A DNA stretch of 14,677 nucleotides from Frankia sp. (GTDB lineage Bacteria; Actinomycetota; Actinomycetes; Frankiales; Frankiaceae), in the NCBI GenBank assembly GCA_019689615.1, contig JADGHD010000053.1, positions 1 through 14,677 of the forward strand, written 5' to 3'. Numbering within the stretch: position 1 is the first letter of the stretch; each line of letters opens with the position of its first letter. A program made the position numbers and the translations under genes. Under the pieces are notes generated by a model. The model searched no databases and was not told the DNA's origin. It saw nothing but the letters and a program-made list of their open reading frames with translations. Shown here in pieces: positions 1 to 5,845 of this stretch.

Positions 1-406
1 TCCGGGTCCGGCGGGTGGTGGCGGTGGTGGTCGGGCGGGACCGGCGGGCGGCGGCGGACCCGCCAGCGCGGCCGGCGCCGTCACGGACGAACCAGCGCTC
101 GTCCTGGCGGGCCAGCACGTTGGCGTAGATCAGCGAGCCGCCGCCCAGGCCGGAGGCGACCAGCGCGTCGATGCCGCCGAGCGACCAGACGTCGAACAGC
201 CCGTGCATGCCCTCGCTCGGGTCCCACAGCGAGCGGGCCACGCCCTGCGGGGTGCGGGCGAACGAGCCCGGCGGGTAGGCCTGGCCGCGTTCCAGGACGA
301 GGACGTCCCGGCCGGCCTCGGCGAGCCGGAAGGCGGTGACCGAACCACCGAAGCCGGACCCGACAACGACGGTCTCCACGTGCTCCGGTGTTGCTGTGCG
401 GACCAT
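1..406 (-). CDS. GMC-type FAD-dependent oxidoreductase, N-terminal part (cut by left window edge)
   Basis: The first 135 residues of a flavoprotein of the glucose-methanol-choline / cholesterol-oxidase-like superfamily. The ADP-binding Rossmann motif VVVGSGFGG lies at residues 13-21 and the acidic end of the second strand (VLVLERG) at 35-41. The FAD-contact segment GLGGGSLIYANV (86-97) and DERWFV (102-107) are typical of the bacterial branch. The family oxidises alcohols or sterols with FAD; the substrate cannot be told from this part. The start is the ATG at 406-404, with GAAGGGG about 10 bases upstream. After residue 107 the sequence becomes low-complexity (Gly/Ala, then Thr/Arg-rich) up to the edge, where the family normally continues with a WPV-type motif. 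That may be an insert or a frame error. The family call is firm and the substrate is unknown. Confidence 0.82.
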   Translation of the reverse strand, partial: MVRTATPEHVETVVVGSGFGGSVTAFRLAEAGRDVLVLERGQAYPPGSFARTPQGVARSLWDPSEGMHGLFDVWSLGGIDALVASGLGGGSLIYANVLARQDERWFVRDGAGRAGGSAAARRSRPTTTATTRRTR

Positions 407-457
407 GCGGCTCGGCCCCTTCGTTCCGATGGGCGGTCAGCTCGGACTTTGTGACGC

Positions 458-486
458 ACAGTAGCCGGCCAATATCCATCTGTCGA
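458..486 (-). promoter_or_regulatory. Candidate sigma-70-type promoter of the GMC oxidoreductase gene
   Basis: Read on the minus strand: TCGACA (481-486, five of six matches to TTGACA), a 17-bp spacer, then TACTGT (458-463, which keeps the T, A and final T of the -10 box). Transcription would begin near 451 and give a leader of about 45 bases that contains the GAAGGGG ribosome binding site. The segment is AT-richer than its surroundings. It was assigned from sequence pattern only. Confidence 0.5.
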
Positions 487-569
487 AGACGTGTCGGTGT
501 CGACCCGGCGCGTTCCCCGCTGCCGCGTCACCCGCCGCCGAGGCCGGCGGCTGGCCGCGGGCAGGCGAA

Positions 570-608
570 GGCCCGCCGGGGCCGGTGGCTGACCGGCCCG
601 GGCGGGCC
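570..608 (-). terminator. Very strong hairpin between two minus-strand genes, probable terminator
   Basis: Bases 570-586 pair with 592-608 around a five-base loop (587-591). Sixteen of seventeen positions are paired, with one G-G mismatch at 578/600, and an extra A-T pair is possible at 569/609. It lies about 130 bases past the stop of the START-domain gene and 85 bases before the candidate GMC promoter, as a transcription barrier would. There is no T-tract, which is common for actinobacterial terminators. The rest of 407-735 holds no convincing gene. Confidence 0.55.
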
Positions 609-735
609 TGGTGCGGCGGCGCTGCCGCGGGCGGCGCGGACGCCGCCGGACGTGGTGGTCGGGCCAGGCGGGCGACGGGGCGTGGCTGGCGGCGACGACG
701 GCGCCGTGGCCGCACCCGCCCGGCTGGCTGGCGGG

Positions 736-1203
736 TCAGGCCCCGTCGGCGATGGACCGCTCGCTCACCGGGCGGGTGGCGCTGGCGAGCCGGGCGGCGA
801 CGTGGGCCAGCAGCTGCGCCCACGCGTCGCGCAGCTCGTCGCCGCCGTCCGGGTACAGGTCGTCGACCGAGAGCATCAGCACGCTGCCCCCGCCGGGGGC
901 CGGCAGGATCTCCCAGGTGGCGATGACCGTCGGCTCCTCGCCGTCCGGCTGGGGGGCGCCGAGGGTGTAGGTCAGCCGGTACGGCGCCGCGGCGCGCAGC
1001 ACCGTCCCGTGGACCGTGGTGCCGGCGGCCGTGAGGCGGACGGGAGAGCCGGTGCGCCAGTCCGAGGTCAGCTCGCGGCCGGGCAGCATCGCGCCCGGGA
1101 CCTCGACGCCAGGCTCGGCGTTCCCGGCGAGCACCCACCAGACCTCTTCTGGGCTCGCCGCCACGGACGCGGACAGGAAGCTCGTCCGAAACGGCTCATT
1201 CAT
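736..1203 (-). CDS. SRPBCC (START-like, AHSA1/activator-of-Hsp90-ATPase type) domain protein, 155 aa
   Basis: A single-domain helix-grip protein of the SRPBCC superfamily. The N-terminal strand and helix (SASVAASPEEVWWVLAG, about 10-26) is typical. A central sheet follows with GSPVRL, the segment YRLTYTLG (about 76-83) and ATWEI, which match the AHSA1-like pattern of PYRL-Y and T-V-W. A long C-terminal helix (DELRDAWAQLLAHVAARL) closes the ligand pocket. Members bind small hydrophobic ligands or act as stress or toxin-antitoxin-linked accessory proteins; no specific role can be inferred. The start is the ATG at 1203-1201 with GAGGGG upstream. The frame stays open for 68 more codons upstream, but that stretch does not look like the family. 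Its length is normal. It is divergent from the lipoprotein gene and shares that intergenic region. Confidence 0.75.
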   Translation of the reverse strand: MNEPFRTSFLSASVAASPEEVWWVLAGNAEPGVEVPGAMLPGRELTSDWRTGSPVRLTAAGTTVHGTVLRAAAPYRLTYTLGAPQPDGEEPTVIATWEILPAPGGGSVLMLSVDDLYPDGGDELRDAWAQLLAHVAARLASATRPVSERSIADGA

Positions 1204-1407
1204 GGTCTGCCATCCCCTCGGTTCGCAGGGGGCGCCCCGCTGCGCCCATGCGCTGATGGTGCCTGCCGAAAAGGACCCGTGACCTGCAGTGTCGTCCCGC
1301 GGACGTGTAACCGCGCGGACACCTCGCGGGGTGTCGTGTCGCCGGTCGGCGCCCCGGCGGCGGCCGCGTCCCCGGCTGTCCGCGCGCGCCCGCGCGACAC
1401 CGGGCAT

Positions 1408-1460
1408 CAGATATCACCGATTGTTGATGCAACCAACTGAACCAACATTCAACGTTGTCA
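1408..1460. promoter_or_regulatory. AT-richer divergent control region with CAAC/GTTG half-site cluster
   Basis: This lies in the 402-bp gap between the minus-strand START-domain gene and the plus-strand lipoprotein gene. GTTG-ATG-CAAC forms a dyad at 1423-1433, further CAAC copies start at 1434, 1443 and 1450, and CAACGTTG (1450-1457) is a perfect palindrome. On the minus strand, TTGGTT (1431-1436), a 17-bp spacer and TATCTG (1408-1413) make a possible promoter toward the START-domain gene. On the plus strand, TTGTCA (1455-1460) resembles a -35 box but has no well-spaced -10. Binding of a regulator is inference. The remaining parts of 1204-1605 show nothing further that I can support. Confidence 0.35.
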
Positions 1461-1605
1461 CGTCGTATCGCGAGCGCGCACCCGTAATGCCCTACTGTCA
1501 TATTCGGGGGAAAACGCCGGTATTCCCGCCGAGGCCGCTGCGCCTCACCGCTGGGTACCGCTAATGTGCGGCCGACAAGGCCATTCACGGCGGAAGGAGC
1601 GCACA

Positions 1606-2046
1606 TTGCGGAGGTGGTCGAGCGCGTCGGCACGAAGAGCGGCCGGCCAGACGCGTGGGGTCCGGGCCGGCTGGGCAGCGGCGTTCGGCTGCGCCGCCGT
1701 GATGCTCGCCGCCTGCGGGAGCTCCGGCGGCAGCCAGGCGAACGCCAGCGCCGAGGACGCGGCCAGCCCTTTCGACGAGGCGTTCGCGGTGATCTGTGAG
1801 GGCAGGCAGCCCACCAACCCCCAGGTGACGGCGCACAGCGGCGACCAGATGCCGTCGGCCGTGTTCGACGTGTGGAAGGTCGGTTTCTGCCAGGGCGAAG
1901 CCGGGGTCAAGCGCTGGGAGGACTCGGGCTCGTCGGCGTTCGCCGAGATTGCCCGCCAGGGCGACGCCGCCCGGGAGGCTCTCAGCCGGGTGCCACCGGA
2001 CTGCGCCGCCGTCGCGGGCACCCCGGTGGAGGGGTTCTGCCGCTGA
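1606..2046 (+). CDS. Secreted lipoprotein with four cysteines, unknown function, 146 aa
   Basis: The start is set at the TTG 1606-1608, because GGAAGGAG (1592-1599) sits six bases before it. An in-frame ATG at 1564 would place that site inside the gene. The protein has a basic N-terminus (RR at 2-3 and 10-11, R18 and R21), a hydrophobic core, and the lipobox LAAC (34-37), followed by a Gly/Ser-rich linker. It should therefore be lipid-modified on C37 and anchored outside the membrane. The mature part (about 50-146) is acidic to neutral, with cysteines at 64, 95, 133 and 145, an even number that could form two disulfides. I do not recognise the mature domain and give no function. A hairpin follows the stop directly, so it is probably transcribed alone. 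Confidence 0.75.
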   Translation: MRRWSSASARRAAGQTRGVRAGWAAAFGCAAVMLAACGSSGGSQANASAEDAASPFDEAFAVICEGRQPTNPQVTAHSGDQMPSAVFDVWKVGFCQGEAGVKRWEDSGSSAFAEIARQGDAAREALSRVPPDCAAVAGTPVEGFCR

Positions 2047-2062
2047 CCCGGCACGCGCCGGG
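2047..2062 (+). terminator. Hairpin directly after the lipoprotein stop codon
   Basis: CCCGGC (2047-2052), loop ACGC and GCCGGG (2057-2062) form a perfect six-pair stem starting at the base after the TGA stop. There is no T-run. Its position and strength suggest the terminator of the lipoprotein transcript. Confidence 0.5.
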
Positions 2063-2122
2063 AATCCGCCGCCAGCGCGGCCGCCTGGCGTGCGGTGATA
2101 TCGGGACGCCGCCAGGGCAACG

Positions 2123-2166
2123 CCGAAACATCGTTTTCATTCAAGTTCGGCGCGGGCCGCGCCCGC
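2123..2166 (+). promoter_or_regulatory. AT-rich island with nested dyads and a GC hairpin upstream of the ribokinase gene
   Basis: Within the 388-bp gap before the ribokinase gene, an AT-rich patch (2125-2148) is framed by CCGAAAC (2123-2129) and GTTCGG (2145-2150). It contains GAAAC-ATC-GTTTTC (2125-2138), loosely like operators of LacI-type sugar regulators. A perfect six-pair hairpin GCGGGC-CGC-GCCCGC follows at 2152-2166. Further down, CACGC-GTACT-GCGTG (2295-2309) is another short dyad. No clear promoter hexamers were found and no gene is supported in this gap. The regulatory role is inferred. Confidence 0.3.
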
Positions 2167-2434
2167 CGCGCCGGTAGGGCGCTCGTCCGCCACGCCTGGC
2201 GGAATCCCGCCGCCGGTTCTTCGCGCCCTGCCACCGGCTCGGCCATCAATCACGGCGGGCGGGCGCGCCCCGGCAATCTCCACCGCTCCCCGGCCACGCG
2301 TACTGCGTGCACCGATGCCCAGCCCACCGGCCGTCCGACGGCCCCTGGCCCGCGGGCCGCGAGGCGCGACGCGACAGCACCGGCCGCCCTGCGGCAGGCT
2401 GGTTGGCTGGCAGGCGGCGGAAGGCGGTCTCGAC

Positions 2435-3355
2435 GTGGCTGACCAGGCGCGGGTAGTGGTCATCGGCTCCATCAACATGGACGTCGTCGTGACCGTGCCG
2501 CGGCTGCCGCTGCCCGGCGAGACGCTGGCCGGCACGTCGGTCCACCACGTCCCCGGCGGCAAGGGCGCCAACCAGGCCGTGGCCGCCCGCCGGCTCGGCG
2601 CGCCCACCGCGCTCGTCGGCGCCGTCGGCGACGACGCGTTCGGCCGCCAGCTCGCCGGCTTCCTGGCCGCGGAGGGCATCGACACCTCCGGGGTCCGGAC
2701 GGTGGCCGGGGCGTCCGGGACGGCGCTCATCACCGTCGCAGCCGACGGCGAGAACACCGTCGTCGTGGCCGCGGGCGCGAACGCCGAGGTCGGCCAGCAG
2801 CGGGTGGCCGACGCCCGGCTACGCGCCGGCGACGTCGTGCTGCTGCAGGGCGAGATCCCGGCGGAGACGAACGAGGCGGCAGCCAGGGCGGCGCGGGCGG
2901 CCGGGGCGCGGACGGTGCTCAACCTGGCGCCCCTGCGCCCACCTGGTGCCGCCCTGCTGGCCACCGTCGACCTGCTGGTCGTCAACGAGACCGAGTTCGC
3001 GCAGCTCACCGGGCGCACCGCGGACGAGCTGGCGCTGGCCCGCCCCGGGGAGCTCACCAGCGCCGACGGGGCGCCGCTCGGCGACCTGGTGGTCACCAGG
3101 GGCGCCCGCGGGGTGGTGGCGCGGATCGGTGGCGAGCCGGTCGCCGTCCCCGGCCGGCGGGTGCGGGTGGTGGACACGACCGGCGCCGGGGACTGCTTCT
3201 GCGGCGCGCTCGCGGCGGCGCTGGTGGCCGGGGCCGCGCCCGCCGCAGCGCTGGAGCGCGCGAACGCCGCCGCGGCCCTGTCGGTGGGCCGGCTCGGCGC
3301 CGGCCCGTCGATGCCCACCGTCGCCGAGCTGGCCGACGCGCTCGCGCCCGGGTGA
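2435..3355 (+). CDS. rbsK: Ribokinase (PfkB-family sugar kinase), 306 aa
   Basis: Phosphorylates D-ribose (or a related pentose) at O5 with ATP in the cytoplasm, feeding the pentose phosphate pathway. The opening motif GSINMD (11-16) contacts the sugar. The first PfkB signature PGGKGANQAVAARRLGA begins at residue 40. NETE lies at about 187-190, and DTTGAGD (247-253) holds the anion hole and the catalytic base D253. The length matches ribokinases (about 300 aa). The start is the GTG at 2435 with GGAAGG about ten bases upstream. The frame extends about 40 codons further up, but with unrelated composition. No ribose transporter or RbsR is in view, so it works away from a classical rbs operon here. 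Another pentose or nucleoside sugar as substrate cannot be excluded. The next gene follows after 75 bp on the same strand. Confidence 0.9.
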   Translation: MADQARVVVIGSINMDVVVTVPRLPLPGETLAGTSVHHVPGGKGANQAVAARRLGAPTALVGAVGDDAFGRQLAGFLAAEGIDTSGVRTVAGASGTALITVAADGENTVVVAAGANAEVGQQRVADARLRAGDVVLLQGEIPAETNEAAARAARAAGARTVLNLAPLRPPGAALLATVDLLVVNETEFAQLTGRTADELALARPGELTSADGAPLGDLVVTRGARGVVARIGGEPVAVPGRRVRVVDTTGAGDCFCGALAAALVAGAAPAAALERANAAAALSVGRLGAGPSMPTVAELADALAPG

Positions 3356-3430
3356 GACCAGTCACGCGGGCGCCGCGCCGTGCGGGGTGCCTCGTCGGGT
3401 GACCGGGACGGGCGTGGCACAGTGTGCGCC

Positions 3431-4297
3431 ATGCCGTCCCACTCCGTGACCAGGTCGGCGCTCTCGGTTTCGGCCGACGCAGCGCCAGGGCTGGCCGGAT
3501 CGTGGTCCGGCCCGGCGGGCGGTCTCGCGGGTCGCGGAGTCCGCGCCGCCGCCCGGGCCATGCCGGCCGCCGCGGTCGCGACCGTGCTCGGCGGGCTGGC
3601 CTACGGCCTGCCGGCGCTGGCCACGCTCGCCCGGGTCCGGAACCGGCTGGCGCCGTCGCTGGCCGGGATCGGCGACCCCGGGCACGTCGCACTCACGTTC
3701 GACGACGGGCCGGACCCCCGGTCCACGCCGCGGTTCCTGGAGGTGCTGGCGGCCCTCGAGGTCCGCGCGACGTTCTTCCTGCTCGGCGAGGAGGCCAGCC
3801 GCGCGCCCGAGCTGGTCGCCGAGATGGCCGCCGCCGGGCACGAGCTCGCCGTGCACGGCTGGGACCACCGGCCGATGCTGCTGCGCGGGCCGTGGTCGAC
3901 CTACGACCAGCTCGCCCGCACCCGCGACGCCGTGGCGGCGGTGACCGGCCGCCTCCCGCGGTTCGTCCGGCCGCCGCACGGCATCCTCTCGGCCGCCGTG
4001 CTCGCCGCCGCCCGCCGCCTCGACCTCACCCCGGTGCTGTGGAGCGCCTGCGGCCACGACTGGACGCCGACCGCCACCCCCCGCTCGGTGCTCGACCGGA
4101 TGGCCCCCGACCTGCGCGGCGGGGCGACGGTGCTGCTGCACGACAGCGACCGGACCAGCGCCCCCGGCTCCTGGCGCAGCGCGCTCGGCGCCCTGCCCGA
4201 GCTCGCCGCCCGCTGCGACGAGGCCGCGCTGCGCCTCGGGCCGCTGGTCGAGCACGGCCTGCCCGGCGTCCGCCGGTCCCCCGCCGAGGCCGGTTGA
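3431..4297 (+). CDS. Membrane-anchored polysaccharide deacetylase (NodB homology domain), 288 aa
   Basis: A carbohydrate esterase family 4 protein that removes N- or O-acetyl groups from cell-wall or surface polysaccharides with a metal ion. Motif 1 is TFDDGPDP (89-96, with catalytic base D91 and metal ligand D92). Motif 2 is HGWDH (142-146, metal ligands H142 and H146) and motif 3 is RPPHG (180-184). The hydrophobic-pocket motif is around VLWS (202-205) and motif 5 is LLHDSD (235-240). Residues 43-67 form one Ala/Leu-rich hydrophobic segment after a roughly 40-residue polar head, so it is probably a signal anchor with the domain outside the cell. The ATG at 3431 was chosen as nearest to the family start; no good ribosome binding site precedes it, and a GTG at 3380 is an alternative. 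It may be read together with rbsK. The substrate is unknown. Confidence 0.87.
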   Translation: MPSHSVTRSALSVSADAAPGLAGSWSGPAGGLAGRGVRAAARAMPAAAVATVLGGLAYGLPALATLARVRNRLAPSLAGIGDPGHVALTFDDGPDPRSTPRFLEVLAALEVRATFFLLGEEASRAPELVAEMAAAGHELAVHGWDHRPMLLRGPWSTYDQLARTRDAVAAVTGRLPRFVRPPHGILSAAVLAAARRLDLTPVLWSACGHDWTPTATPRSVLDRMAPDLRGGATVLLHDSDRTSAPGSWRSALGALPELAARCDEAALRLGPLVEHGLPGVRRSPAEAG

Positions 4298-4304
4298 GCC
4301 CGCC

Positions 4305-4354
4305 GGCCGCGGCTCGCGGCCCCGCGGGACACCCGGTTCTGGCCGCTGACGGCC
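4305..4354. terminator. Two hairpins between convergent genes, probable bidirectional terminator
   Basis: GGCCGCG-GCT-CGCGGCC (4305-4321) is a perfect seven-pair stem eight bases after the deacetylase stop. GGCCG-CTGA-CGGCC (4341-4354) is a perfect five-pair stem. The cobT gene ends from the other side at 4408. The convergent layout supports termination of both transcripts. Neither hairpin has a T-tract. Confidence 0.55.
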
Positions 4355-4407
4355 CTGGCCGGGCGCACCCGTGGCCCGTCGTCGGTCGCCGCGCGCGGGC
4401 GGCGGGG

Positions 4408-5580
4408 TCAGTCGGCCCGCTGCTTGTCGGTGACGCCGGCGCCGTCGAAGGTGGCGACCTCGGCGAGCACCCGGGCCGCCGCCCGCACCACCGGGACGGC
4501 GAGCACGCCGCCGGAGCCCTCGCCGAGCCGCATCCCGAGGTCGAGCAGCGGGACGAGGCCGAGCGCGCGCAGTGCGGCCGAGGCCCCGGGCTCGACCGAG
4601 CGGTGGCCGGCGACCAGCGCCGCCACCACGTCGGGCGCGAGGGCCGCCGCGACCAGCGCCGACGAGCAGGCGATGACGCCGTCCAGCACGACCGGCACCC
4701 GGGCGCCGGCAGCGGCCAGCAGGAAGCCGACCGTGGCCGCGTGCTCCAGCCCGCCCACCGCGGCGAGCGCCCCGACGGGGTCGGCCGCCGTCACCCCGGC
4801 CTCGGCGGCGCGGGCGATGGCCCGGCGGATGACGGCGATCTTGCGGTCGAGCGTCTCATCGTCGATGCCGGTGCCCCGGCCGGTGACCGTCGCCGGGTCG
4901 GCGGCCAGCAGGAGGGCGATGAGCGCGGCGGACGGCGTGGTGTTGGCGATGCCCATGTCCCCGGTGACGAGCAGGTCGTGCCCGTCCCGGATCAGGCCGG
5001 CGGCGACCTCGGCCCCGACGCCGATCGCGGCCAGCGCCTCGTCCGTGGTCATGGCCGGCTCGACGGTGATGTCGCCGGTCCCGGCGCGCACCCGCCGCCG
5101 CAGCAGCCGCGTCGGGCCACCGGTGGCCCCGGCGTCGTCCCCGCCAGCTCCCGCGGCCGGGCCGGCCGCGACGGCGGCGTCGACCGCGGCGCCGGCCTGC
5201 GCCGACATGCCAACGTCCACGACCACGACGGCCGCGCCGGCCTCGCGGGCCAGCGCGTTCACCACCGCGCCACCGGCCAGGAAGTTCGCGACCATCTGCC
5301 CGGTGACCTCCTGCGGCCACGGGGACACGCCCTGGGCGTGCACGCCGTGGTCGCCGACGAACACCGCGACCGCCGGCGCCGCCGGCACGGGCGGCGGGAC
5401 GGCCCCGGCCAGGCCAGCGAGGCGGACCGACAGCTCCTCCAGCTCGCCGAGCGAGCCGCGCGGCTTGGTGAGCCGGTCCTGGTGCTCCCGCGCCGCCCGC
5501 TCGGCCGCCGGGTCGGCCGGCCGGATTCCCGCCAGCAGCTCCGCCAGGTCCGGGTGCTCGCGTGGACGCGCAGTGCTCAT
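4408..5580 (-). CDS. cobT: Nicotinate-nucleotide--dimethylbenzimidazole phosphoribosyltransferase, 390 aa
   Basis: Transfers phosphoribose from nicotinate mononucleotide to 5,6-dimethylbenzimidazole, giving alpha-ribazole phosphate, the activated lower ligand of cobalamin. Family motifs in order are TKPRGSLG (38-45), GDHGVHAQGVSPWPQEVTG (76-94), VDVG (121-124), TGDMGIANTT (206-215), DRKIA (245-249), GGLEHAA (276-282) and the C-terminal RLGEGSG (351-357). E354 is the expected catalytic glutamate, equivalent to E317 of the Salmonella enzyme. It is longer than the usual 350 or so residues, mainly through a Gly/Ala-rich stretch at about 130-158 between the VDVG and TGDI motifs. The start is the ATG at 5580-5578 with GGAG seven bases upstream. 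The frame stays open for hundreds of codons upstream without homology. It is the last gene of the cobU-cobS-cobT run, 263 bp after cobS. Confidence 0.95.
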   Translation of the reverse strand: MSTARPREHPDLAELLAGIRPADPAAERAAREHQDRLTKPRGSLGELEELSVRLAGLAGAVPPPVPAAPAVAVFVGDHGVHAQGVSPWPQEVTGQMVANFLAGGAVVNALAREAGAAVVVVDVGMSAQAGAAVDAAVAAGPAAGAGGDDAGATGGPTRLLRRRVRAGTGDITVEPAMTTDEALAAIGVGAEVAAGLIRDGHDLLVTGDMGIANTTPSAALIALLLAADPATVTGRGTGIDDETLDRKIAVIRRAIARAAEAGVTAADPVGALAAVGGLEHAATVGFLLAAAGARVPVVLDGVIACSSALVAAALAPDVVAALVAGHRSVEPGASAALRALGLVPLLDLGMRLGEGSGGVLAVPVVRAAARVLAEVATFDGAGVTDKQRAD

Positions 5581-5820
5581 CACAGACTCCAGGCAGGTGA
5601 GGGACTCCCGAACCGCACCGGTCTCCCGGCGGGGCCGCTGGCGGCGCCGGCCGCGCCGGGCAGCCCGCGGGACCAAACGCACCCCGATGTGGCCGAGGTG
5701 GCCCGAAAACGGGACCGACCGGCCGAAGGTAACCCCCGCCCCGGGGCCCGGGCCAGCGCCGCCCGCAGCCGGATGGCGCGGCTCACGGGGCGCGCGCCGG
5801 TGGCGGGCGCGGGGCCGCAG

Positions 5821-5845
5821 CGCGCCGGGTCGGTCGCGCCGGGTC
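5821..5845. repeat. Short tandem direct repeat at the end of cobS
   Basis: The 11-mer CGCGCCGGGTC occurs at 5821-5831 and 5835-5845, a period of 14 bp, and overlaps the cobS stop codon. The rest of the 263-bp cobS-cobT gap (5581-5843) has no supported gene. A small CCCG-TTTT-CGGG hairpin lies near 5710 on the minus strand. The repeat may be a chance product of high GC. Confidence 0.35.
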
